From Sialis fuliginosa (lineage: Eukaryota; Arthropoda; Insecta; Megaloptera; Sialidae), in NCBI GenBank assembly GCA_961205875.1, contig OY540810.1:14756001-14820000 (forward strand): a stretch of 64,000 bases of DNA, written 5' to 3'. Each line of letters begins with the position of its first letter. The stretch's first letter is position 1. Of this stretch, positions 37,838 through 48,299 are shown one piece after another. Made by a program: the position numbers and the translations under genes. The notes beneath the pieces are model-generated. The model ran no database searches. It saw nothing but the letters and a program-made list of their open reading frames with translations, and was not told the origin of the DNA.

Positions 37838-39061
37838 GGTTCCGTAGAAAACAAGGAACCCTTATAGTTTCGCTCTGTCTGTCCATCCGTCTATATACAT
37901 TTTATACTGATTAAGATGAAAATTTGTTTACGGACGTAGATTGATAACCCAAAAACAGAAATAATGAGATTTTTGAAAAAAATAAAGACTGAAAAGTATA
38001 TTTTTATTTTTTTATTTTAACCCTTCAGTCACGATATATTTGCTTTTCAATGTCGTTATCAGAGCCCCCTCCCCTCTAATTTCTAAACTATCTAACTAAA
38101 TGTTATATGACCCCCCTACCAAAGATTGAAAAGTGTACTTACATATTTTTTTTACTTACCCCATTGAGTGCTGAGTCTTTAGGTTTCCGAAAATGCAACA
38201 AAAAATGTTATATGACCTTTTGATTTTAACCCTTCAATCATAGACCGGAAGCAGGTAACAGTAAATGTGCCGTTATCGCGGATTTAAATAAGTTTTATAT
38301 TAATTGACAGTTAAAGAGCATACAAAGAAAGTAAGAGCGGTATGACGGCGCAAAGCCTGCCAAAATGGTATTTAATTGAATTAATTATTATTTAAAAAAA
38401 TGGTTTGACATTTTCACACAGTTTCATTAAAATCGGGGAGTGGCACCTGGGGTGCTTTCGTTTACCAATATATTTTTGAAAAGCACGTTAAAACAGCTCT
38501 AATGAAAAAAAATGTGTGATTCCGCGATAACTTGTCACCCCCTTCCAAAAGGTATGACAAGAGGATTTATCAAACTTAATTTTTCTGAAAGAAAATATAA
38601 TCATATAAAATTCAATTCCGCGATAACAGCAAAAAATCTTTTTTTTAAATAATAATTAATTTAATTAAACACTTTTTCGACAGGCTTTGCGTCGCCATAC
38701 CGTTCTTCCTTTCTTTGATGCTCTTTAACCGTAAATTAATATAAAACTTATTTAAATCCGCGATTACGGCATATTTAATGTTACCGGCTCCCGGTCTATC
38801 AAGATATACATATGTGCTTTTCAATGTCGTTATTAGAGCGCCCCACCCCTCTAATTTTAAAACGTTTTTTTTCTATCGTTGCAAAAAATCTGAAAAAAAT
38901 CCAGAATGTAGTTTTTTATTAGTATTTTCAATGGAAATTATACGAACACTGTAGCAAAAATAGTTCATAAAAATTTTTTGAATAACTCTTTTTTATAAAT
39001 TGTAGTGAGAATGACTACGGAACCCTATCATGTGCGTGCCCAACATGTACTTGGTCATTTA
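37838..39061 (-). mobile_element. Dispersed GGGTTCCGTAG repeat, copy 2, with nested element
   Basis: It shares with 6412-6950, in reverse orientation, AGGGTTCCGTAG, CCTTATAGTTTCGCTCTGTC, ACGGACGTAGATTGAT, AACCCTTCAGTCACGATATAT, GAATGACTACGGAACCCTATCA and TGCCCAACATGTACTTGG. It has an internal duplication (the TTTTCAATGTCGTTAT..AGAGC segment occurs twice, near 38045 and 38818) and carries the nested element at 38240-38798. Confidence 0.7.
38240..38798. mobile_element. 559-bp element with TAGACCGG ends nested in the GGGTTCCGTAG repeat
   Basis: Terminal inverted repeats exceed 100 bp (GACCGG..GC, GCGGATTTAAATAAGTTTTA, TTAAAGAGCAT, GCGGTATGACGGCGCAAAGCCTG mirrored at 38686-38798). TCA flanks both ends (38237-38239 and 38799-38801). 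The host repeat elsewhere is uninterrupted at this site. A 3-bp duplication hints at PIF/Harbinger. No ORF of note. Confidence 0.8.
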
Positions 39062-39899
39062 ATTTACTAATAGTTCTATAAAAAAAATCATCTACAACGA
39101 AGAAATAACGTGGACTGGCGAGAGTTTAGCAGCTTCTTTGGATGCAATATCGGCACGTTCTAGATAAAAAATAAATATTAATTTAAAATTATTAATTGTT
39201 TATTTATTAACTGTAATTAAGCAAACATTACGCCAAATGTTGATTAAAACATAGTTCCCATGCGCAGTACTTGTTATCTTATAATGGTTTTAATTTATCC
39301 GTTACTGGAGAAAAACAAACAAAATAAAATGTAATAATTAAGAGGAAAAAAACTATATTTGCGGACTTTGGTAATTAAATTGATTTAATAAAGAGGTACT
39401 TGTTTTATTAGAAAATGAGTTCATGAGAATTTCAAAAAATAAGCCCATCAATCCAAAAAAACTATACCTTGCTCTTGAAGGGGCTAAGACTGGTGCCAGT
39501 ACCTTATTTTTGTTAAAACGTGAAAGATACTTGAATTCCTGCACCAAAATAAATGTTTTTTGTGTTAATAAATTCAAGTACCCCTCGTTGAAAGTGCTTG
39601 CAAGCGAGCACATTTTATTCAATTTCTCAAAAATAGTGGGGGCATAAAGAAGTAAAAAAAAACAACATAAATTCACATTAAATTACATTTATTGGTCTTC
39701 ATAATTTTCATAAATTTTATGGTCCTCCATTCTACTATCACAGATCAAAAAATATATTCCTTTGCATCATTCTGTCTGACATAATTTTAAAATATTTCAT
39801 ATATAATGATACTGTCATTTGCTTTGTGAAAGGCAAAAACATTATTCCGTACGACTTATGTATACAGCGTGTTGCACAGTAATAAAATAACACGTAAAC

Positions 39900-40075
39900 G
39901 CACCACTTTCACAACGGGGTGTCACAATATTAAACCTAGTTGAGGCGCTCGCACGCGGTACATCATTCATACTTCCGCCGTCTTACACACGTGCCGTGTG
40001 TTGTTTTGTTACAAAGTAGTACAGTCGTATGCGGCGCGACCGTCCGCGCCGCAAGTTATTGCAATTTCAAACAAA
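39900..40075. other. CpG-rich island of unknown role
   Basis: The patch (GAGGCGCTCGCACGCGG, GTATGCGGCGCGACCGTCCG) is CpG-rich in AT-rich surroundings. No exon or repeat arm could be recognised in it. It could be a promoter of an unseen transcript or an old repeat. Confidence 0.25.
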
Positions 40076-40433
40076 AATGTAGTCATTATTATTATTAACA
40101 ATTTGTATAAATTCATTATCGCGCGAGCGCCTTTTTCATTTTTCAGAATGATAACATAAAAACACGTTTGAAAAACAGACAATACTCACTTTGTTTCAAA
40201 CAAATTGATTATTTAGTTGTTTCTTTTAAGAATTCATCAATTATTGTCCAAATAGAATCCCCTTCACGTACAAAATCTCGCAATATTATTCTTAAAAAAA
40301 ATATACCGGGTGTTCCAAATAAAACAAACAAAATGAGGGAGAAGTATCATGATTTTTTTATTTGTTATGAATTTATTTATTGTTTTATGAAAAATTAGTA
40401 CTTTTTGTTCTAAACTTTTTTGATACTTTACTA

Positions 40434-40545
40434 ATGTCCGGTATTATAAACGAGCTAGCAAAATTTGCTAGCAAGTAAGCACTTTCAAATGAGGTGCGCG
40501 AGTAAACACCAATGGTATTATAAAACCACCCACAAATATCATACC
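40434..40545. mobile_element. Left-end fragment of the PIF/Harbinger-like MITE
   Basis: TGTCCGGTATTATAAACGAGCTAGCAAAATTTGC...AAGCACTTTCAAATGAG matches the left end of the family at 22140 and 41207. The right end is missing. Preceded by TAA. Confidence 0.65.
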
Positions 40546-40750
40546 CCCCTCCCCCCACCTCATCTAAACCGAGTAACTTGTGATTGATTTTATTGTAAGC
40601 AACATAAACTTCGAAAGAACTTTTTATAATAAAATATAATTATTTCTTTTGACTGACCCCCCGCCATACTAAATAACCAAATAGTTTTTTTTTGTTGAAT
40701 ACCATATTCTGTACATATAAATTTATAATACATTTAACATTTATTATATC

Positions 40751-40867
40751 CAGTGGCGTAACTACAGGGAGTTAGTTATCAATTGAGCTTTTTTAGAAAT
40801 TCTCCAAAAGCCCAGATGATATTGGTTTTTTTGCGTCACCCGCCCGAAATTTGTAGTTACACCATTG
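40751..40867. mobile_element. Short hAT-like MITE (CAGTGGCGTAACTACAGGG ends)
   Basis: CAGTGGCGTAACTAC is matched by GTAGTTACACCATTG on the right. Length is 117 bp, non-coding. The flanks ATTATATC and ATATATTC are similar but not identical. Confidence 0.6.
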
Positions 40868-41206
40868 ATATATTCAACAAATTATAACTTTGTGACAGTA
40901 TGCTATCATTCAGAAAAAGTCATATATACATTACATGATATCTAATTCATATTTATTTGAATTTTCTTTATAATAAAAATAATTAGTCACAGTAATTATT
41001 GATGCAAAATATGTACTTTAATATATATATATATAATAGCTTTCCATTTGTATATTCACATATTGCTAAATAATAATAATAATAATAATTGTATATCAGT
41101 ACCGCAAAATGAAACAAATATACATAAACGTACTCTATAGAAAATATACAAACATCAAATATTGCAAACTTTATTTGTGAAGAACATTGCATGCATCTTA
41201 CTCTTA

Positions 41207-41538
41207 TGTCCGGTATCATAAAGGACCTAACAAATTTGTTAGCTAACAAGCACTTTCAACTGAGATATCAAACTTATATGACAGTTCTTTTGGAGTTTGT
41301 TGATGACTTTGACAAGTTTCGCGCACGCGTTGAAGGTAAATACAAACGGTATTAAAACAGTGGTGATGTTATGAAAATTATTTTGTACGGTCAAAGATGC
41401 CAACTTTGTCACAATTAGTTGAAGTGTCACTGCTCTAAATTCCATAACTAATCCATAGATACTAGTACAGTATTAATACCCCATTTGAATGTAATTGCTA
41501 GCTAACAAATGTTGTTAGGTCCTTTATAATACCGGACA
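41207..41538. mobile_element. 332-bp PIF/Harbinger-like MITE, copy 2
   Basis: It has the same length as 22140-22471 and differs at only a few positions. Perfect ends TGTCCGGTAT...ATACCGGACA are flanked by TTA on both sides (41204-41206 and 41539-41541). Non-coding. Confidence 0.9.
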
Positions 41539-41879
41539 TTAGATAATTACACTGTACAATCATTGTTTTATAAAATCAAAGTCATACTATTTCAGGGTGT
41601 CCATAGGTTTTTAAAAACAAAATTCCCTGACTTTACCCAGACCAAATTTTTTCGAATCATTTAACTTTAAATATTTATAGTATCTTTTTTTTTTAAATAA
41701 AGAATCCATTTCTTTTTTGCAAACAAAGAAAGATTTTTATATGCGTTTCGGGAGTAAATGCATTTTTTAAATCAAAATTAAGATATTTCAATTTCATTTT
41801 CTTTCAGATCTGATCGTTTGAATTTTATAAAACAATAAAGAAATGTAGTAATTACCCACAGGTATTTAGACCAGAATAT

Positions 41880-42556
41880 AGTGGCGCAGTCGTTCGGAAA
41901 ATTATTCCGATCGAATTTTTGTTTTTATCTTATTGGGGAGGTTGCCCCGATTATAAAAGTGCAAGGTGCCAGTCGGTACTTCGGTCGGATATTGTTTAAA
42001 CCACAATAAGGCCCAACAAAAAAAATGTTTTTTGTATCATCTTTAGGTCTTTTCACATAAAAAAGGTCCTTACATTCATACATGTAACTCTATTATTTTA
42101 TTTGTTATAAATTTTATAAAGTTCATGAAACCTTGAATTTAATTATTTTCAATCATGAAAATGTATACTTTAAAACTAATGATCGTACTTTACAATTTTT
42201 TGTATAATCTTCAAACGAATGTTAATAATATGGTATACTTTAATTTCAAGTCTCTTACCGGCAACCACCTTTATTTCAATTTACAACACATTTATACATT
42301 TTCATGATTGAAAATGCTTAAATTCAAGGTTTCATGAACTTAAAAAAATGTATAACAAATAAACGAGTCGAGTTACATGTATGGGTGTAAGGACCTTATT
42401 GTGCAAAAATACCTAAAGATAAAAAAAATTGATTTAAAAAAAAATGTTTTTTTTTATAGGGCCTTTTCGTGGTTTAAACAATATCTGACCAAGGTATCGA
42501 CTGGCACTACATTTTCAATTGGAATAATTTTTCGAACGACTGCGCCACTACGTTCT
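41880..42556. mobile_element. Foldback element with TAGTGGCGCAGTCGTTCG ends
   Basis: TAGTGGCGCAGTCGTTCGGAAAATTATTCC on the left is mirrored by GGAATAATTTTTCGAACGACTGCGCCACTA on the right. Arms continue inward (GGTTTAAACAATATC, AAGGTCCTTACA, CATGAAACCTTGAATTTAA and complements), giving a near-complete hairpin. No target duplication is visible and no ORF is meaningful. Confidence 0.8.
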
Positions 42557-42749
42557 AATTTAATTAATGAAAGTTTAATATTTTACAAATCTGTCAAACA
42601 TTTATAATTTACTTCACACGTAAAATATAAATACTTTTGTATGATGATATATATTTCACGAAATATACAAAACATCCTCAGTATACAAAGAAAATCCACG
42701 AATGTTAGTTCTAACCAAAAATAATATAACAAATAATGTAAGTATAAAA

Positions 42750-42930
42750 CCTTGGCACTTTACAGAAACGGTCTTCGCCACCGCTTTGACCTTGCAAATC
42801 TATTATATGCGATTCAATACAAGTGGCATATTAGCTGCATCGAAACGGCGCTGCGTTTTGACAAAGCTAACATGTAATAGATTTGCAATGTCGAAGCGGT
42901 GACGGAGACCGTTTCTGTAAAGTGCCTAGG
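42750..42930. mobile_element. 181-bp MITE with CCTWGGCACTTTACAG ends
   Basis: About 60-bp arms: CCTTGGCACTTTACAGAAAC, GGTCTTCGCCACCGCTTTGA, GCAAATCTATTA on the left and the inverted equivalents on the right. Strongly foldable, non-coding. The flanks show no clear duplication. Confidence 0.8.
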
Positions 42931-43139
42931 CTTAAGGTTATATAGACATGGACTGCGCCATCCGTATCTTACGAGTGTAAGAAAGTGGCCACAGAGACAG
43001 AGCTTGGTAAAACCAGCTTCTATGTCCTTCTAAGCTCATAACGGTATCATGTAAGAAAGAGATAGAACATGGTTTACAGTTTACACACGCTCCATCTCTC
43101 TCTCTGTCCAGTTCTACATGTCTATGGTAAATGGTAGCT

Positions 43140-43215
43140 TGGTAACTTTGGGCCAATCAGCACTCGCGCGGGAATTACGTCACTCAGAAGACCTGTTCAA
43201 ATGTAATAGAATAAC
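43140..43215. mobile_element. Solo arm of the CCAAT/CRE foldback family
   Basis: CTTGGTAACTTTGGGCCAAT, CAGC, CGCGCGGGAATTACGTCAC reproduces the order terminal repeat, CCAAT box, GGCGGGAATT, CRE-like site seen in the elements at 23264, 23506 and 44651. No inverted partner is found, so it is an old fragment. Confidence 0.5.
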
Positions 43216-43939
43216 AATGAGGTTATAAAAAATAAAATTAATAACGACACATTTTTCTTTATTTTAACACCACGCACGTAAAAAAAAATGGGGGCGTGGT
43301 CTATTTTAACCAACTTTAAAAATTAATTGTGAAGCCGTTATTCATTCCAATAAATATAAAAAAAATATCGTTTATAGACTCATTGTAAAAATATATCTGT
43401 ATTAATCCTTGTTTTCGTTTTTCTTCGATATTTTAATAACAGTAGGTACCTAAATGTAATCACAGAAGCATAAAACATTTTTTTTATAAAATAAAATAAT
43501 GTTTTTTTTTTACAAATACGTCATTGCCAATTGTTAAAATTGTAATTTTTTATATTAGTATATTCAAGATTTCTGTAGAAAGATGATTTTCTTAACGTTT
43601 CTCACTAAAATTAGTGGAATTTTCATTGTATACGGACAATATACATACAACTAAATATAAATGTTTTTTTAAACTTCCTTCATAAACGTGATTAAAAAAC
43701 TGTTATGGCACAAAAATTTAAACAATGGATAATTTTAAAAGTAATTAAATTTGTTTAATATAGAAATAAACCATTGCAATATGAAGCAAGTTTTCAAAAA
43801 TAATTTCTATTTAATAATATAAGAGCAGTATATAAAAAAATCATGTCTTTAAAATATGACTAAAATACACAAATATTATACAATAACAATTTACATATAT
43901 ACATTTAAAGATATTTTAGTATAAGACAAATACTTATAA

Positions 43940-44509
43940 TTAACCCCTTAACTGGTGAAATACCAGGCACTTAAAACTATCCCCATATTGATTGTTTTTT
44001 TTATTAACTCCAATACTTCAATATTTAAATAAAGATCCAATTTTACTAAACAATGAATAGTTTGGTTTAATTTATTATTTGTTACCCTATAACTCCCCAG
44101 ACAACGAAAATTTCAGAATGACATCAATAAATCATCTTTTTGTTGACATATCTATAAAAAAGACATCTACCATTTTGAAATGTTTTGCAAAATTTTCATC
44201 AAAATAAAAATTAAATTTGTATCTACTACGTGGAATGTTCTATATTTTATTGAAACCATTTTAAATCAAAAGTATTTTGCAGCCATTGTTGTTGCTCATA
44301 CCCACATAACTTCAAACATCAATCCATCTCACATTCTGGATAGTTTCTGAGTCTGGTATATCACACTGTCCTTAACCGATCATCAGTGATAATAAATTTA
44401 CAATTATATTGTTTCATTTACTTTTAATAAAACTTTCTATTTTTTTTATTATTTACATTGCAGTTACACTAACTAAAACATATTATCATTATATAGTTAA
44501 GAGGTTAAA
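43940..44509. mobile_element. TTAA-flanked element with CCCCTTAACT ends
   Basis: TTAACCCCTTAACTGG on the left and ATAGTTAAGAGGTTAA on the right are inverted and include TTAA at each extreme. TTAA duplication suggests a piggyBac-like origin. About 570 bp of AT-rich non-coding DNA lies between. Confidence 0.5.
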
Positions 44510-44650
44510 CAGATGATTGATTACATTTTATGTATTAGACTTGTATTACGCACATTCAAGTATATTATAATGTATTGTTTTCAATGAAATATACACACAT
44601 TTATATATTATTTATTTTAATTTTTTAAACATTTTCAAATCTAGTTAGAG

Positions 44651-45162
44651 CAAGGTATATAAAGACAAGGTGGTCTCATCAGCTTTTTGACCAATCACCG
44701 TTGAGGCGGGAATTGACGTCACCACGAAGACATATTCAAATGTTATAAATGTATAATAGAATATCAATTACAAACAATTCCTTTATTTATCGTTGTTTTC
44801 GTATTTTTTGATATTTTTACAACACATACAATCATAGAAGTACAAATTCGACATTGCAAAATCATAAAAAAACTGTCAGAATCACATAACGTATTGCCAA
44901 CTTAAGAATAGTGAAACTGACACTTCCCGAATACACCAAATTGTCTTTGATAGCTTTTTTATGATTTTGCAATTTCGAATTTGTTTGTGAAACACATACA
45001 ATCAAAGAAGTGTGAAAACAAGAATAAATAAATGATTTTTTTGCAATTGATATTCTATTATACATTTATAACATTTGAATATATCTTCGTGGTGACGTCA
45101 ACTCCCGCGCCTACGCTGATTGGTCAAGTAGCTGATGAGCTACCATTTCTTTATATACCTTG
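44651..45162. mobile_element. Foldback MULE-like element, second copy
   Basis: It starts CAAGGTATATAAAGACAAGG and ends CTTTATATACCTTG, like 23506-24029. The flanks TAGTTAGAG and GAGTTAGAG match at 8 of 9 bases. CRE sites TGACGTCA lie at 44714-44721 and 45093-45100, with CCAAT at 44691-44695 and ATTGG at 45119-45123. It is non-coding and has inserted at the very edge of the neighbouring element at 45169. Confidence 0.88.
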
Positions 45163-45168
45163 GAGTTA

Positions 45169-46040
45169 GAGCCCGTTCACACGGCACCGTAACGGCTTTT
45201 TCCCATGCGCCTAGCAGTGGCAATGCATGAGAGTAGAGCTGGGCGCGTGAGTAATTTTTGCTCACGATCACGCACGCTCACGAGACAAAAAATTTTAGTC
45301 ACGCCCGCTCACTCACGGTTACAAAAAAAAAGTATTTACGATCACGCACGCTCACGAATACTATTTCACGCCCGATCACGCACGACGGGTCACGCGCGTG
45401 ACCCGATTTAATGTAATTGTTGTAAATTAAATTTTGAAATGATGAAAATTAATGTTTTTACGTGCAATATATTGTGTGTATTTTATATTCATATTATTTC
45501 TTCTAAACTGCATTCTAGTAAAAGAAATTACAAACAAAACAATAAGAAAATAAAGCTACAATGCATTTTTAAATCTTTTTTTGTTGTTCTGATATAGTTG
45601 GTAATACTGACCATGTGAAAGTGCTTTCTAAAATAACATTTATTTTTCATACTATATGTTTTAATGTCAAAATTCGTTTTAAAACATTATTATATTTATG
45701 CATTATTAGTTCAGATATTAATAAAAAGATCAAATAAGTTTATAAAAAAATTATCTTTAAAATATATTCACGCACGAGAAAAATGTACTCACGCACGGTC
45801 ACGCCCGTTTGTTTTAATTTGACTCACGATCACGCCCGCTCACGATTCAATATTTGAAAATCGCTCACGTCACGTTGGGTCACGGCCGTGACCCAACGTG
45901 ACCCGAAAAATTCATGGCCCGCGCCCAGCTCTACATGAGAGTTCACACGACACACGGTCGACTGCCGTGTGAATACTCTCATTGCCACTGCTAGGTGCAC
46001 GGGAAAAAGCCGTTACGGCGCCGCGGCGTGTGAACGGCTC
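45169..46040. mobile_element. 164-bp hairpin MITE (GAGCCCGTTCACAC), split by a hAT-like insertion
   Basis: The left arm GAGCCCGTTCACACGG...CGTAACGGCTTTTTCCC, CCTAGCAGTGGCAATG is mirrored on the right by CATTGCCACTGCTAGG...GGGAAAAAGCCGTTACGGCG...GTGTGAACGGCTC. Removing the insert 45234-45933 and one 8-bp duplication leaves a 164-bp near-perfect hairpin. A solo arm is at 6245-6310. Confidence 0.85.
45234..45933. mobile_element. hAT-like element with TAGAGCTGGGCGCG ends, copy 2
   Basis: Ends TAGAGCTGGGCGCG and GCGCCCAGCTCTA. CATGAGAG is exactly duplicated (45226-45233 and 45934-45941). Both subterminal regions are packed with CTCACGATCACGC and ACGCACG motifs, possible transposase-binding repeats. 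Length 700 bp against 473 bp for the copy at 35016, so lengths vary within the family. No transposase frame. Confidence 0.92.
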
Positions 46041-46754
46041 TAACATAGCTTCAGATAGTTTCAACATTGTTTACTTCCATTAATTAAGTAAGAACTTTGG
46101 ATGAAAGGGTTTCGTAAAATAATAAAAATAATAAATAAAAAAATCTTTAAGTAAAAAAAACTTACGTAATGGATTACCAAAAATCAGGGGAGGGAGTTTA
46201 AAATTACATAAATGATTCTTGCGTAGTCGCTCTTGTGCAAATTTATTTTCTACCTAGTCAGGGTATTTAATTTATATGATTATAAATTTTTGTTAACTTA
46301 TAAAATAAAATATTTTTGAGGCTCAATTGTGAAACTATCTAACCCTGTACATAATTTTAAAATTGTCTAAACTGAAATTAAAATATGTACTCAACAATTT
46401 TTGCTTGGGTTATTTATCAATAAAAACAAATCATTTTTTTTCAGTACAGCGTTAAGCAAAGAAATAAAACCAATTTACCTCTAATATAAATGTATTCTCA
46501 AAATTCGTACCCCCCCCCCCCCTCCAAAAAAAAGAAAAAAGAAATAAAAACTTTCCCTATTAATCCATTTAAGCCTGAAACTATGTTTGATTTTGTAACT
46601 ATCGTTAATGGGGTGAAATAAAAGCATTACAAATATTTTCGAAAATATGCTAGTGAGAAAATGCCTATAGGTTTAAATGGGTTAATGAATTTTAAATATA
46701 TATTTTTCGCCATAAATTGATATGTATCCATTTTAATTAACATTTCCTTGTGTG

Positions 46755-46915
46755 CAGTGGTGTAACTATAAATTTACGGCAAATTTTTAAGGCGGTGTCT
46801 TAAAAAAACAACATAATAATTCAGTGGATAAGCTAACAAAAAAAAATATTACTGGATACCTTTCGCAGGGGCTCTGGCTTTCTGTCAGTCCAGCCACCCT
46901 GTAGTTATGCTACTG
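46755..46915. mobile_element. 161-bp hAT-like MITE (CAGTGGTGTAACTA ends)
   Basis: CAGTGGTGTAACTATA and GTAGTTATGCTACTG are inverted. The flanks CTTGTGTG and CTGTGTGT are similar, suggesting a decayed 8-bp duplication. Confidence 0.6.
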
Positions 46916-47041
46916 CTGTGTGTATACTTTTTATCAATTGGTATTATTTCTTTCTTTAGCACTATGACGTGTGCAGGATAGGGTAAAAGTATATTTTTCA
47001 ACTATTATGTATACAATAAAAATAACAATATATCTAATATA

Positions 47042-47905
47042 CCGGGTGATCTATTTAACGTGACCACCCCTGGTGAGGTGCTATCAAAAAAACATTTTAG
47101 ATAAAAGCTTCACGGTTTGGAGGTGGGTATTGATGCAGTGTGGTAATTTTTTTTAGGTAGTGGTTTCAAGGTCATTTGAAGGTCAACTCCGTTTTCTTAA
47201 ATGGGAACTCTATATTTTTTATGCTGATTCTTGTACTACATAAAAAATGAGTAAGTTTTATCTAAAACATTTTTTTTTAAATACAACCTGGCATAGTTTT
47301 AAAAAAACCACAACAGCCTTACCTCGTGACGCACTTATTTTGCGAGATGATAAAACTGAGCACCGTCGATATCAGTATTACCCAATTTGTACTACGAAGA
47401 GGTTTCCGATCAGATTTTGCACATTTTATGACCCTGAAAAGGACCGCCAAGCGTTTAAACTGTAGCTGGTTTACTACTGATAATTCTACTAAAAAATTAA
47501 TCGGCCCTTTTCAAAGTAATCTGCAAAATTCAATCAGTTGTGCATATCAGGTAATACTAATGTTGACGGTATCCATTTTTATCATATTGCAAAATTAGTG
47601 TATTGCGAGGGGAAGCTGCTGTAGTTTTTCGAAAATTGAATTTACGGTGCCACGTTACATTTTTAGAAAAACATGTTTCAGATAAAACTTATTCATTTTT
47701 TACGTAGTACAAAAATCTGAATTAAAAGTATGAAGTTTCTATTAAAAAAAATGGAGCTGACCTTCAAATCATCTTGAAACCGCCAAATTCATCACACTAC
47801 ATCGATGCCCCCCTCCAAACCGTGCAACTTTTATCTGAAATATTATTTGATAGCACCTCACCATGAAAAGTTATCAGGAGTGGTCACGTTAAATAAACCA
47901 CCCGG
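47042..47905. mobile_element. 864-bp long-TIR element with CCGGGTG ends and TA duplication
   Basis: CCGGGTGATCTATTTAACGT, GACCACCCCTG on the left and AGTGGTCACGTTAAATAAACCACCCGG on the right. The arms are inverted over roughly 250 bp, and TA flanks both sides. Such TA-flanked long-TIR elements fit a Tc1/mariner-related origin. The short open frames in the middle show no transposase motif. Confidence 0.75.
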
Positions 47906-48118
47906 TATATGGAATCGTCGCTTTCCTAATATTTCAGTTACCTAAACTTATATAAACTTAAATATGTACAATTTTATCACATGAAAAAACAACTTTGTAC
48001 TATAAAAATTAATTTTGTTTTAATAAAAATCAAACACGATACAATTAAAAGAATACTATTAGCCATAAAATGTAATCAATATAGTTTGATATACCTAATA
48101 TAATTGAATATTGGATAT

Positions 48119-48299
48119 CTAACTATGAGTTGTACTGGGATATTTAAACATAGTGGTTGTAGTAGATTGACTTGTGTGCCTCGCCATCGGTTTCGGTGGA
48201 AGTTTCGGAGTGATTTGGCTAGCCGGAGGAAAGTTAAAGTCGCCGGACGCTGCCGCGTACCGGGGAGATACTGCTGGTGGCTGCGCGTTTGTAGTTGTG
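48119..48299 (-). CDS. Sos: Sos exon 17 (C-terminus and stop)
   Basis: Residues 1462-1521, completing an AG|C serine codon. Contains [10 protein letters not shown], a proline motif for SH3 domains, and ends [10 protein letters not shown] then TAG. The fly protein, as I recall, also ends with a LPPKP motif and an M-F-x-Y-P-S-T tail, which supports this as the true last exon. An ATTAAA at 48024-48019 could serve as the poly(A) signal. Confidence 0.88.

Noticed and set aside
39353..39676. Overlapping 107- and 74-codon open frames on opposite strands
   Set aside because: No recognisable domain, no splice context and AT-rich low-complexity residues; I could not support either as a gene.
42938..43156. 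A 72-codon minus-strand open frame between two MITEs
   Set aside because: The region has short inverted TATAGACATG/CATGTCTATG ends and looks like repeat DNA; the frame lacks any family pattern.
47247..47598. Two open frames inside the CCGGGTG element as a possible transposase
   Set aside because: They overlap in different frames, run into the terminal arms and show no DDE motif or helix-turn-helix pattern.
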